DNA of 34,581 nucleotides from Desulfobacteraceae bacterium (GCA_014237465.1 JABZFM010000039.1:1-34581), one strand, 5' to 3'; shown: positions 23,686 through 32,389, counted from the first letter of the stretch. Made by a program: numbers and translations. The notes: generated by a model from the letters alone, not told the origin.

Positions 23686-25098
23686 ATGAGAATCAAAGAA
23701 ATTGTATTTTCAAAATTAAAACGATTGTATTTGGTGGATTCAAAAAATGACATTGCCGAAATCGGAGAAATGCTGAAAGATCAGCTCCATGACATCGCCG
23801 ATGTTTTTTTTAATGAGCTTCTTAAGATCCCGGAAACATCTATTATTCTGAAAAATACGAAAATTGACATAAACCTTCACAACACCATAGCCGACTGGAT
23901 AGGATCTATTTTTACAAATTATTCAGAAGCAGAACTCGAATCGCTGATTGAGCGTCAAAAAAGGATTGGAATAGTCCATGCCACCATCAATGTCAACCTG
24001 AATTACTTTAATCACGGCATCGGCATTTTAAAGGATGAAATTTATCGACGCATGCGAAAAAAGATATCGGATGTTCACCGTTTCAGTGAAGCCGTTCTTA
24101 TTGTCGGCGAATTGTTTGATATATATATTTCCATTATTTCAGAAAGTTATTTTTTCAATGAACTGCTTCATGAGAGCAATCAGCTTTCGCTGAAAGTAAA
24201 GGGATTGACACAAAATACAGCCATCGAATGTGAACGTCTCCGCTCCATGCTCATGGAATGGTCACGAAACGCACTGATGTTCCTGTATCAGTCTCCTGAA
24301 ATCAACGTTAAAAACATTCCTCATCTTCAATATTCTAATTTTGGACTATGGGTGATTTATAAGTCGGATTTTCTTTCACACCCGTTAAATGTTTCCAGTG
24401 AGCTGAAACAACACATCTCTGAAATTGATAGTGCCCTGTTTCAGGCCGTCAGATTCCGAATGAAAAATAAAAAAGATAAATTTGCCAATGCGGTGACGAT
24501 CTTTAATGACGCGGTGACAAAATCTTCATGGTTCATATCTACCATTGTCGACCAGGCAATTGAAATTGACACCGGCATGGATCCGCTGACCCGGCTCTTT
24601 AACAGGCGCTATTTAAGCACCATATTACGACGGCAGACGGAAATCTGCAATAAACAGGGTTTGCCGTATTCAATTTTACTGATTGATCTGGACCATTTTA
24701 AAAAGATTAACGATGAATTCGGACATGACGGCGGAGACAGGATTTTAGAACAATTTTCAAAACTGTTACTGGAATCCGTCAGAGCCAGTGATTTTATATT
24801 CCGTTACGGGGGAGAAGAATTTCTGATTGTCATGGGGAATGTGAACCAAAACGAAGCCATCATAGCTTCGGAAAAAATAAGAAAAAAATGCGATAAACAC
24901 ATCTTTAAACTTACCAACAATAAAAACATCCATTTAACCTGCAGTATCGGGATTGCAGTACACGATGGCCATCCGGATTACAATCGAATGGTGAAAAAGG
25001 CCGATCTTGCTTTATATGATGCCAAAAATCAAGGGAGAAACAGGGCCATCTTCATTGTTGAGAATAATGAGGCCGAACAATTCCGAACACTCCATTAA
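23686..25098 (+). CDS. Globin-coupled diguanylate cyclase (DosC-like)
   Basis: 470 residues. The N-terminal globin domain (about 1-155) has the proximal heme ligand His98 in IGIVHATINV. A helical middle domain (about 160-290) contains SNFGLWVIYKSDF, matching the corresponding FGLWF segment I recall in Escherichia coli DosC. The C-terminal GGDEF domain (about 297-465) has the catalytic GGEEF at 375-379 and an inhibitory RxxD site, Arg366-Ala-Ser-Asp369, five residues before it. It should make cyclic di-GMP under control of heme-bound oxygen or another gas. By my alignment the DosC distal Tyr43 position is Asn43 here. AAGGA precedes the ATG. Confidence 0.92.
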   Translation: MRIKEIVFSKLKRLYLVDSKNDIAEIGEMLKDQLHDIADVFFNELLKIPETSIILKNTKIDINLHNTIADWIGSIFTNYSEAELESLIERQKRIGIVHATINVNLNYFNHGIGILKDEIYRRMRKKISDVHRFSEAVLIVGELFDIYISIISESYFFNELLHESNQLSLKVKGLTQNTAIECERLRSMLMEWSRNALMFLYQSPEINVKNIPHLQYSNFGLWVIYKSDFLSHPLNVSSELKQHISEIDSALFQAVRFRMKNKKDKFANAVTIFNDAVTKSSWFISTIVDQAIEIDTGMDPLTRLFNRRYLSTILRRQTEICNKQGLPYSILLIDLDHFKKINDEFGHDGGDRILEQFSKLLLESVRASDFIFRYGGEEFLIVMGNVNQNEAIIASEKIRKKCDKHIFKLTNNKNIHLTCSIGIAVHDGHPDYNRMVKKADLALYDAKNQGRNRAIFIVENNEAEQFRTLH

Positions 25099-25482
25099 TT
25101 ATTCCATGTCCGATACCGGTCCTGCAGCACCTATTGAAAACAACTGCCGACGCACCCATACCGTGTGTCCGATTTCTGAAACTCGGCAGCAGGCCATTTC
25201 TCATCCTTTTGCCCATTTTCATCCATCCACAGGGTCTTTTCGTTAAAATATTTGATGAGCAGTGCTTCCCGCCAAAGTTTTAAGCATTATCTCAACTCTA
25301 TGGTTGAATTCCAATCATTCGGGTGCTAATAATTTTAATTAAAAACAATTCGATATTGTTCCGGCTCCCGGCCGACGATCGGAACATGGATGAATTTTAC
25401 GGCATTTTAGATAGTTATAACAGATGCTAATTTTCCATCTATCAACACGATTTTATAAATATCATAAAAATATGATTAAAAA
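25099..25482. other. AT-rich intergenic gap, nothing recognised
   Basis: About 380 bases between the cyclase and the J-domain gene. No reading frame with plausible composition, no strong hairpin and no known repeat was seen. The AT-rich end (25430-25480) probably carries the J-domain gene's promoter. Confidence 0.4.
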
Positions 25483-25797
25483 ATGAAACCCCGATTTGAA
25501 ATAATAACTGAAGCAAGAAAAATCCTGAAGCTGCCGGAATCGGCCACATTGGAACAAATCAAGAGAAATTATAAACAATTAATTAAAAAATGGCACCCGG
25601 ATAAAAATTTATCCAACCAGGGGCTTGCTGAAAACAAGACAAAAGAAATCATCCAGGCATATAAGATCATCGTCCAATATTGTGATCATTATAAATTTTC
25701 ATTTACCCGGCAAGAGATTGAAAAATATTTAAGCGACCGGGAAAGATGGTTCAAACAATTTGGCTGTGATCCGATCTGGGCCAATGAAAATGAATAA
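25483..25797 (+). CDS. Small J-domain (DnaJ-like) protein
   Basis: 104 residues that are nearly all J-domain. Helix II (LEQIKRNYKQLIKKW) is followed by the invariant HPD tripeptide (WHPDKN) and helix III (ENKTKEIIQAYKII). No Gly/Phe-rich linker, zinc domain or substrate-binding domain is present, so it is a type III or J-only co-chaperone that would stimulate an Hsp70 ATPase. The unusual C-terminal tail (KYLSDRERWFKQFGCDPIWA) may specify its partner. It stands alone; no dnaK is near. Confidence 0.88.
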   Translation: MKPRFEIITEARKILKLPESATLEQIKRNYKQLIKKWHPDKNLSNQGLAENKTKEIIQAYKIIVQYCDHYKFSFTRQEIEKYLSDRERWFKQFGCDPIWANENE

Positions 25798-25952
25798 GAA
25801 ATCAATTAACGATTAAAAAAATCCGCCGCCGGCTGTTTATTTTTATGACTTTTCTCATCATTCTCCGGGCGCTCTGTGGTGAAAATGTCTTTTCTTCGAA
25901 TCTATTGCAGTTCACCATTGCAAACTTAATAACCTTAGAGGAGGAAACAATT

Positions 25953-26363
25953 ATGGCAAAAATGACTGAACGCATGATGGAACTGTTTAACAAAGTGCCC
26001 ACCGCCGTACTTTGCACGGCAACCGGAAACGGCGTTCCCAATGCCGTGCCGGTGGGGGCCAAAAAAATCATTGATGACGAGGCCGTCCTCATTTCCGACC
26101 AGTTTCTCAACAAAACCCTGGCCAACCTGAAAGCCAACCCCAACGCAGCAATCACATACTGGGAAGGACATGAAGGATATCAGCTCAAAGGCACCGTCAC
26201 CATTGAAACATCAGGAAAACGGTATGAAGAAACAGCGGCCTGGATTGAGGAACTGGGCAACAAGGCCGGATTCCCATTAAAATCAAAAGGTGCTGTTATT
26301 TTAAAGATCGATGAAATTTTCGGCCTGGCACCGGGACCAGGAGCAGGTAAAAAACTGGCCTAA
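25953..26363 (+). CDS. Pyridoxamine 5'-phosphate oxidase-family flavin-barrel protein
   Basis: 136 residues from ATG 25953, chosen over an upstream in-frame ATG (25845) because GAGGAGG lies 8 bases before it. The split-barrel fold is seen in TAVLCTATGNGVPNAVPVGA, ADNLKANPNAAITYWEG-like strands and the GYQLKGTVTIETSGKRY strand, as in small FMN- or heme-binding members. It is probably a soluble redox protein. The next gene is a selenoprotein peroxiredoxin about 125 bases downstream, which suggests an oxidative-stress context. Confidence 0.82.
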   Translation: MAKMTERMMELFNKVPTAVLCTATGNGVPNAVPVGAKKIIDDEAVLISDQFLNKTLANLKANPNAAITYWEGHEGYQLKGTVTIETSGKRYEETAAWIEELGNKAGFPLKSKGAVILKIDEIFGLAPGPGAGKKLA

Positions 26364-26487
26364 ACCGTATATCCGTTTTCTTGAAGAAAATATCTGCTAT
26401 TCGATGGAGCATCGTGTCGCGTCAACTCTGTTCTGATGCGACACTATGGTTTCAACATTAATTTTTCAGACAAAGAAGGAGAAGCTT

Positions 26488-27207
26488 GTGCCTGAGGAAT
26501 TTAAAGCGGGTTGCGCCCGCCCCACCGGGGGACCGGTTGGTGAAACGGTAGAGAAGGAAGAAACAATTATCAAAAACAAACCAAAGGAGATTCAGCGCAT
26601 GATACAAGTCGGTAAAAAAGCACCGGATTTTTCAGCTCCGGCGTATCTGAACGGCAAATTTGTTAATATTAATTTGTCCGAATATCTGGGCAAATGGGTG
26701 GTCTTGTGTTTTTATCCAGGCGATTTCACATTTGTCTGAGCCACTGAAATTTCAGCAGTTGCTGAAAAATTTCCTGAATTCCAGAAACTCGGCGTTGAAG
26801 TGCTTTCCATGAGTATTGACAGTGTCTTTGTGCATAAAATGTGGGACGATTATGAACTTTCAAAAATGGTGGACGGCGGGGTTCCGTTTCCCATGATGTC
26901 GGATGCCGGCGGAAAAGTCGGGTCCATTTACGGTGTATACGATGACGATGCGGGCGTGGAAACCCGGGGCCGGTTTATTATTGACCCGGATGGCGTAGTC
27001 CAGGGATTCGAAGTCCTGACACCGCCGGTGGGCAGGAACGTCAGTGAATCTTTAAGGCAAATTCAGGCCTTTCAACTGGTCCGCGAAAGCAAGGGCACGG
27101 AAGCCACCCCGTCCGGGTGGAAACCAGGCAAACTGACCTTAAAGCCCGGTGTCGACCTTGTTGGAAAGGTATGGGAGGTTTGGAAAACAAGCATGGCATT
27201 TGACTAA
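26488..27207 (+). CDS. prxU: Selenocysteine-containing peroxiredoxin
   Basis: The frame continues through an in-frame TGA at 26737-26739 that replaces the peroxidatic cysteine codon: [15 protein letters not shown], where cysteine peroxiredoxins have FTFVCPTE. Homology continues unbroken to TAA at 27205-27207 ([31 protein letters not shown]). Two starts are possible. GTG 26488 (AAGGAG 6 bases upstream) gives 239 residues with Sec84 and a Cys9-containing leader ([13 protein letters not shown]). ATG 26599 (AAAGGAG 9 bases upstream) gives 202 residues with Sec47. No cysteine follows the Sec: the usual VCP resolving site reads EATPSGW. It reduces hydroperoxides in the cytoplasm. Confidence 0.93.
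26740..26774 (+). promoter_or_regulatory. Bacterial SECIS-like hairpin
   Basis: Directly after the UGA, GAAATTTCAGC (26746-26756) pairs with GCTGAAAAATTTC (26761-26773) through 11 base pairs, with a two-base AA bulge on the 3' side. This leaves an AGTT apical loop at 26757-26760, about 18 bases past the UGA. A G-U pair in the loop at this distance fits the loose consensus for SelB-dependent elements. It also encodes residues after the Sec. Confidence 0.7.
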
Positions 27208-27211
27208 ATTT

Positions 27212-27323
27212 TTTAGGTGGATAGTCTGAAGGTAGAAGTCTGAAGGTAATAATGCGAACAAATTTTTTTGATGAAACCGATTGTTTTTCCCTTCAGTCTT
27301 CAGCCTTATACCTTCCACCTAAA
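27212..27323. repeat. Large imperfect inverted repeat after prxU
   Basis: TTTAGGTGG at 27212-27220 pairs with CCACCTAAA at 27315-27323. Inside them, copies of GTCTGAAGG face CCTTCAGTCTTCAG. The arms are about 35 bases long with mismatches. The element fills the gap between the peroxiredoxin and the next gene and resembles other dispersed GTCTGAAGG repeats rather than a simple terminator. Confidence 0.6.
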
Positions 27324-27350
27324 CACCTGATCCAAAACATAGGAGAAACA

Positions 27351-27764
27351 ATGAGTGACAACCTGCACGAACTTGAATCCTTTATTGAAAACTGGCCGGA
27401 CTCTCCGGAACAAAACAAACAGACATTTATTCGCTTAAAAAAATCCCTGGAATCCAAACCCGGGGTGATTTTAGAATTTATTCCCCGGCCGGAAGTCACC
27501 TATTCCCTTCGGGCAAAACATGAAAACCAGACAGGTAAACCGTTGTTTGCCATGATGGATGTAATTGAAGACTCCCCCCGCTGGCTGTCGGTCTGCTTTT
27601 ACGGCGAGCTGATCAATGATCCGGATGAATCCGGCGATTACGTGCCCGAAGGACTGCTCGGCGAAGACGCCATCTGTTTTGACCTGGAAGAATTTGACGA
27701 AGATGCTATCCGATATGTGGAAACGAGGTTGGACGAGGCATATACCAGCGCATCCAAGGCTTAA
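27351..27764 (+). CDS. Uncharacterised acidic protein
   Basis: 137 residues from ATG 27351 with AGGAG 6 bases upstream; the frame is open further left but without a better start. It has no signal peptide or membrane helix and is acidic, especially the end (ICFDLEEFDEDAIRYVETRLDEAY). The middle (GVILEFIPRPEVTYSLRAKH; LFAMMDVIEDSPRWLSVCFY) looks like an alternating-strand globular fold. I do not recognise the family. Codon use and the ribosome site argue that it is a real gene. It sits between the peroxiredoxin and a stretch of gene remnants. Confidence 0.75.
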   Translation: MSDNLHELESFIENWPDSPEQNKQTFIRLKKSLESKPGVILEFIPRPEVTYSLRAKHENQTGKPLFAMMDVIEDSPRWLSVCFYGELINDPDESGDYVPEGLLGEDAICFDLEEFDEDAIRYVETRLDEAYTSASKA

Positions 27765-27777
27765 AGGAAAGAATGGC

Positions 27778-27848
27778 AACGCCTATTTTTTTACTTTAAA
27801 CAAGGATATGCAGCTGGACTCATTGAACGGGCGGGATACGGGATGTAA
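27778..27848 (+). pseudogene. C-terminal remnant of a second glycyl radical enzyme
   Basis: The DNA reads NAYFFTLNKDMQL and, after restoring one missing base, ELIERAGYGM and a TAA at 27846-27848. The intact enzyme at 19097-22165 ends NAYFTMLNKEIQL then ELIERAEYAT, so 17 of about 23 residues match, and the bases align well, including CAGCTGGA(G)CTCATTGA. The radical glycine and everything upstream are missing; similarity stops exactly at the Gly-Tyr. It is the stub of a deleted paralogue or of a partial duplication. Confidence 0.7.
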
Positions 27849-28011
27849 AACATACGCGCTTAAATGATCAGTTCTTCATTCTACGGTATTTGAACTGTCA
27901 GAATGGAGAACTGCCCGCTTATCAAATATTAATACCATTTTGAGAACTCCGCCAAATATATTATCATATCAGCCGTTTGAAGGTTTTCGAAAAACGTGAT
28001 ATATCCAACCG

Positions 28012-28554
28012 ATGCGTAAAAACAGAAATGGTACAATTTCCGGCACCCTTCACAGCATCCAGGCATCGATCCGTTTTGCTTTTTCTCTGCTTTCAACATT
28101 CAAAGAGCCGTGGTCGCCTGAGAAATCAGAGTCATTCATGCGGCAGGGGATCGAGAATCGGATTAAAAACTTCCTTGACCTTTGTGATTCTCAAATCTTT
28201 GCAAACAACAAAAATCCATATCAAAGCCTCTTTGACCATGCGGGATACACAAGGGAAAAACTGGCCTCCAAAGTAAGATGTCAAGGTCTGGAGGCCACGC
28301 TATCTGAACTTGCAGCTGAGGGCGTCTACCTTGATATCGAAGAGTTTAAAGGCAAAAAACCGGTTATCCGCCCGGGCCTTCATATGACTGTCGATGCCTC
28401 GGTCTTCGATATTATCAAGGGACCTTCTTTAACCCTTAAAAGCAGCGGTTCAAGGGGGCCCGGCCGGACCCGGATCGGAATCCATGGACTCAGCCTGCTG
28501 GCTTCCAACATCCCGCTGATGCCATCACTGTCCGGCGTGAGCACCCCGCCTTGA
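28012..28554 (+). pseudogene. Truncated LuxE/PaaK-like adenylate-forming enzyme
   Basis: An open frame of 180 codons with coding character up to about residue 150. MRQGIENRIKNFLDLCDSQI, NPYQSLFDHAGYTREKLASK and IEEFKGKKPVIRPGL lead to a P-loop-like LTLKSSGSRGPG. This resembles the N-terminal part of LuxE/PaaK-type acyl-protein or acyl-CoA synthetases, where SSGSxG binds ATP. Just after the P-loop the sequence becomes unrelated and stops, so the main adenylation core is missing. No convincing ribosome site precedes the first ATG; ATG 28138 is an internal alternative. The family call rests on pattern memory. Confidence 0.45.
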
Positions 28555-28606
28555 CCCGAAGTGGAAAAATCCTGACGCTGCGCAACATCAGGAAAGGAGT
28601 ATCTGC

Positions 28607-29470
28607 TTGAAAAACATGCTTATCCGGAAGGCGACCCCGAAAGATGATGAAAGGGTAAAGGCGCTTTGCCTCACAGACAACCCAAAGGATTTTGTACCGG
28701 GAATCTGGCCGGTCTGGATGGCCGGCAAAAACACGACCAATCTGGTGGCCGTAGCTGACGGCCGCATCATCGGTTGTATCTATGGTGAGATCATCTCCGG
28801 TCATGACGCCTGGGCGCAAGGACTCCGGGTTCATCCAGATTTCCGTAAAAGGGGTATCGGAACAAAACTCATGATGGCGCTTGAAAGTGACCTTTTTCAA
28901 ATGGGTGGAAAAGATATATATGCGAACATCGGCGCATTCAACGAGGCGTCCCTTTCTACGGTACTCAAATTGAAATGGCGAATTGACACTCATTTCATCC
29001 GACGGCGAAGCAAACCGACCGGCAGGCTTCAGAATCAACCCGTTCTCTTTTCCCGCGACAGGATTTTGAAACTGATTCACGGCAGCCCGATACTTGCGAG
29101 CTGTAAAAAAGTAGCGTATTTCCAGCGCGCGTATTTTTCCATGACCAATCACTATATTGATCAGGCCTTCCGTAAAAACACCATCCGGGTCTCCCCGGAC
29201 GGTCGAGCATACGCGATCACCGACCTTGAAACCGATCCGGCAAAAAAAATCTGGGTGGTGGCCATGGCCGGAGAAGCGCCGGGCATCCAATGGCTTCTTG
29301 AAAGCTTTATGGGAGACGCCGGCCGCCTGGGAGTCGAACTTGTCATCGACAGCACGAAAAACCATCTGCTTCAGTCTTTAATGGATAAACTTCAATTCTG
29401 CCCGCCGGAAAAAAATGGACATTATGTGGTTGTCAAAAAGGACTTGTCTGAAGTGAACACAAATTTCTGA
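28607..29470 (+). CDS. GNAT-family N-acetyltransferase
   Basis: 287 residues from TTG 28607, supported by AAAGGAG 7 bases upstream; the first ATG is too far from that site. The acetyl-CoA motif A is clear (GLRVHPDFRKRGIGTKLMMAL, residues about 72-92), followed by ANIGAFNEASL. The second half (about 135-287) is an extra domain without recognisable motifs, possibly a second degenerate GNAT fold. The substrate is unknown. It is about 50 bases after the truncated LuxE/PaaK-like gene, which may once have been its operon partner. Confidence 0.88.
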   Translation: MKNMLIRKATPKDDERVKALCLTDNPKDFVPGIWPVWMAGKNTTNLVAVADGRIIGCIYGEIISGHDAWAQGLRVHPDFRKRGIGTKLMMALESDLFQMGGKDIYANIGAFNEASLSTVLKLKWRIDTHFIRRRSKPTGRLQNQPVLFSRDRILKLIHGSPILASCKKVAYFQRAYFSMTNHYIDQAFRKNTIRVSPDGRAYAITDLETDPAKKIWVVAMAGEAPGIQWLLESFMGDAGRLGVELVIDSTKNHLLQSLMDKLQFCPPEKNGHYVVVKKDLSEVNTNF

Positions 29471-30047
29471 AAAGGCGGTTTCGTTTCCTCCTTGAATTAC
29501 ACCCGCGATTAAACAGTCAGTTCAGGACATATTATTATCTCATTCCCACGCTCCTCTATGGGGACGCATATCTTTGATTCAAAGAACAACGCCATCATCG
29601 GTCATTCAACCAGCACAGGCTCAAAAAAACAACCGCCCCTTGGTATGGGTTCCCATGGAAGACCGTGGAAACCAGAGAAAAAAATTCTTGAAACTGCCAA
29701 TGAGAATTAGGCCTTTGGTCTGAATATCCCCCGCCCGGCATGGCCTTTTTTGTTTGAAAAAATCATACCTCCGACCTATTGTTTTTCATAATATTTCCGG
29801 TATATTAAAATTATTATAATTCCGTTGTCTGCATGCCCGTTTAATAACCAGATATCCCAAACCAGCATAATATATGAGACTACAAAATTTAAAAATAGCC
29901 ATCCAAAGCCTCCAGGGTTCATATTTCTGGAAAATTTGCAGATAAAAACCATGGTACTTACAAAAAGAATGATGCCATCCCGTAAACCTTGGTACAAGGG
30001 CATGTTCAGCCAAAAAAATTAACATTTAGAAAAAAGGAAAATTGACT
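29471..30047. other. Intergenic gap without convincing gene
   Basis: About 575 bases. The left half has a degenerate CATTCCCACGCTCC...GGTTCCCATGG-type repeat (about 29541-29670). The right half is AT-rich. Short minus-strand frames of 75-79 codons with hydrophobic segments exist at 29776-30025 but lack ribosome sites and overlap the leader of the next gene. Confidence 0.4.
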
Positions 30048-32312
30048 ATGAAAGAAATCATATCAGACTTTACAAAGATCCTGTCGTGCCTATTGATGAT
30101 AACCTTTTTGGGAACCCTGATATTGATCGGCCCTGCTTCATCAGCAATCGCCGATGATTCAATTGAAGCTGTAATCGACGTGAACCCGAACACATTTAAC
30201 CTTAAGAGTAAGGGGAAATGGGCAACTGTTTATATTGAATTTCCGGATACCTGCACAACCGATGTCGGACAAATCGATGTGGGCAGTGTAATATTAAATG
30301 TAAACGGATACGACATACTCGCGGAAACCAGACCGTCTGGAATCGGAGACTATGATCATGATGGAGTGCCGGACCTGATGGTCAAATTTGACAGACAATC
30401 TTTACAGTCCCGTATGTTTATGGGTTCGGAAGAATTGGTCATCAGCGGAACAGCCGATGGCGCCGATTTCATGGGATCCGATACAGTGTCCGTCAAAGCG
30501 AAAGGTATAACGTCTACCATTTTACAGACATCCGACATACACCACCATGCGAGCGGTGCCGGTGCTTATCTGGATTATACCCCGGATGGCGGAGAAAACG
30601 ATGTCGTCCGCGGAGGCTTTGCCCGGATGGCAACGATTATCGGTACAGTCCAGGCAACGCAGGAAGCCGCAGGAATCGATGTACTCACACTGGACTCAGC
30701 CGATTGGTACATGGGTACAACCTATGACATGACCGTATCTGACCCCATTATTCTAAGATTTTTTCAAGCCATGGGGTATGACGCCACCACCCTGGGCAAC
30801 CATGAATTTGACTGGACCCCGGACGGCCTTGCTCTGATTCTGGGAAATGGCATTGGAGCCGGTTTTACTGTTCCTGTTGTTGCGACCAATACCATCTTTG
30901 ATGATGATCCGGCAGAAACCGGCGATGACCTCCTGAAAACCCTGAAGACTGCCGGCTATATCGTGGAAAAGCTTATTATTAACCTGCCCAATTCCGGTCT
31001 TCGCGTCGGTATTTTAGGGCTGCTGGGGCCAAATGCAGACCAGGATGCGCCGGTGGCGCCGCCGGTCACATTTGATCATGATTACCCGTTTATACAGGCG
31101 CGCGTGGATGATCTTCGCAACAATGACAAGGTTGATTTTGTGGTTGTACTTTCCCACGGCGGCGTTGAAAATGATGGTACCGGTGATGATGCGGATCTTG
31201 CTGAAAATGTGACCGGTATTGATATCATCGCGTCCGGGCATTATCACACGGCTACACAGAATGCTTTAATAAAAGGAGATTCGAATACCATTATCTTTTC
31301 TCCCGGCGAATACGGAGAATATGTAAGCAGACTTGATTTTACCTATAATGAGAAAATTGGCCGCATTGTTGGTTTTGATTTTGAACTCATGGCCGTAGAC
31401 GACACGGTAGTAGGTGACCCGGCCATGCAGGGGATGGTTGCCTACTATAATGGCGAATTGGATACAGCGCTGACTCCGCTGGGCGTTACACTGGCAACCC
31501 CCATCTCATCAACCACGTTTGATCTTACGCTTGATTCTCCGACACCGTATACCGGCATCACCGGACTCGGCAGCCTGTGCGCGGACTCTGTGCGTAATGT
31601 GTGCAATGCGTTGGCGCCGTTTAACTTCGGGACCCTTGTAGATGTCGGCATTGTGGCAAACGGTGTGATCCGTGATCCGCTACTTAAGGGGAATACGGGA
31701 GTCATCTCATTCACGGACGTGTATAACTGCCTGCCCCTGGGTGCTTCTCCATACCAGCCGTCCCCTCCGGGATATCCGATCGTGGCGGCTTATTTCTTAG
31801 GCTCGGAAATTACGACTCTCTGTGAACTTTCACTCTCTGTTTCCCAGGCAATCGGCAATAATTATTACCTGAACCTGTCCGGCCTTCAGATAGATTATAA
31901 CCCATTGTTATGGCCCCATGGAGTGCAGGCAGTTCGGGTTTACAGTCCTGCGGATCCTCTGTGCCTAGGTGCTGCAGGTGGATTTCCCGCTCCTGTCGAC
32001 ATTGTTGACGGTAATTTATACCATATTGCCGTGGACCTCTATGCGTTGCAGATGATGGGTGTGGTGAATGCTTACCTGCCGCTATTCGGTCTTCCGCCCA
32101 TCTATCCACGGGATGCCGCAGGAAACATTCTTGATCTGAGCGATGGGACACTTGTTGGGAGCCTTCGTATCGACGCCGACGGCACTGGACAGGAGCTTAA
32201 AGAATGGATGGCGCTGTTGAATTACCTGCCGACATTGGGCGGAGTTCCGGCCGGTGTTTACGACAACACCGCTGGCGGCGCGGTAAACGGACGAGTCCTT
32301 TTACTATGGTAA
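30048..32312 (+). CDS. Exported 5'-nucleotidase/UDP-sugar hydrolase-family protein
   Basis: 754 residues from ATG 30048 (AAGGA 9 bases upstream). A signal peptide (about 12-36) precedes a beta-sandwich domain (about 40-150) with GIGDYDHDGVPDLMVKFDR, an acidic loop seen in exported proteins of this group. The calcineurin-like metallophosphatase domain (about 155-460) has LQTSDIHHH, DSADWYMG, LGNHEFDW, VVLSHGG and SGHYHT, which together supply the dinuclear metal ligands. The 5'-nucleotidase C-terminal domain (about 490-730) includes IVANGVIRDPLLKG. It probably dephosphorylates nucleotides in the periplasm or outside the cell. It is a single-gene unit ended by a strong terminator. Confidence 0.92.
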   Translation: MKEIISDFTKILSCLLMITFLGTLILIGPASSAIADDSIEAVIDVNPNTFNLKSKGKWATVYIEFPDTCTTDVGQIDVGSVILNVNGYDILAETRPSGIGDYDHDGVPDLMVKFDRQSLQSRMFMGSEELVISGTADGADFMGSDTVSVKAKGITSTILQTSDIHHHASGAGAYLDYTPDGGENDVVRGGFARMATIIGTVQATQEAAGIDVLTLDSADWYMGTTYDMTVSDPIILRFFQAMGYDATTLGNHEFDWTPDGLALILGNGIGAGFTVPVVATNTIFDDDPAETGDDLLKTLKTAGYIVEKLIINLPNSGLRVGILGLLGPNADQDAPVAPPVTFDHDYPFIQARVDDLRNNDKVDFVVVLSHGGVENDGTGDDADLAENVTGIDIIASGHYHTATQNALIKGDSNTIIFSPGEYGEYVSRLDFTYNEKIGRIVGFDFELMAVDDTVVGDPAMQGMVAYYNGELDTALTPLGVTLATPISSTTFDLTLDSPTPYTGITGLGSLCADSVRNVCNALAPFNFGTLVDVGIVANGVIRDPLLKGNTGVISFTDVYNCLPLGASPYQPSPPGYPIVAAYFLGSEITTLCELSLSVSQAIGNNYYLNLSGLQIDYNPLLWPHGVQAVRVYSPADPLCLGAAGGFPAPVDIVDGNLYHIAVDLYALQMMGVVNAYLPLFGLPPIYPRDAAGNILDLSDGTLVGSLRIDADGTGQELKEWMALLNYLPTLGGVPAGVYDNTAGGAVNGRVLLLW

Positions 32313-32343
32313 ACCTTGAATCTTTAAACCACAACATTTAACC

Positions 32344-32376
32344 AAAGGCAGGGTCGTTAGCGACCCTGCCTTTTTA
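32344..32376 (+). terminator. Strong Rho-independent terminator
   Basis: AAAGGCAGGGTCG (32344-32356) and CGACCCTGCCTTT (32361-32373) form a perfect 13-bp stem with a TTAG loop, followed by Ts. It lies about 30 bases after the stop of the 5'-nucleotidase gene. The A-rich 5' side could also serve the minus strand. Confidence 0.93.
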
Positions 32377-32389
32377 ATGGGTCACATAT

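Noticed and set aside
25007-25246. Frame of 79 codons overlapping the end of the diguanylate cyclase gene
   Set aside because: It begins inside the GGDEF domain in another frame, has no ribosome site and no conserved features.
26446-26739. Short peroxiredoxin N-terminal gene ending at TGA, followed by a separate C-terminal gene from 26800
   Set aside because: The TGA lies exactly at the peroxidatic residue and the frame and homology continue, so one selenoprotein is the better explanation than two broken genes.
28490-29365. Long minus-strand frame of 291 codons opposite the GNAT gene
   Set aside because: The plus strand has a clear GNAT motif and a good ribosome site; the antisense frame has no recognisable motif and reflects codon bias of the real gene.
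29776-30025. Two overlapping minus-strand frames of 75-79 codons with hydrophobic segments
   Set aside because: No ribosome site, AT-rich composition, the two frames compete with each other, and one overlaps the leader of the 5'-nucleotidase gene. Hydrophobic translation is expected by chance from AT-rich DNA.
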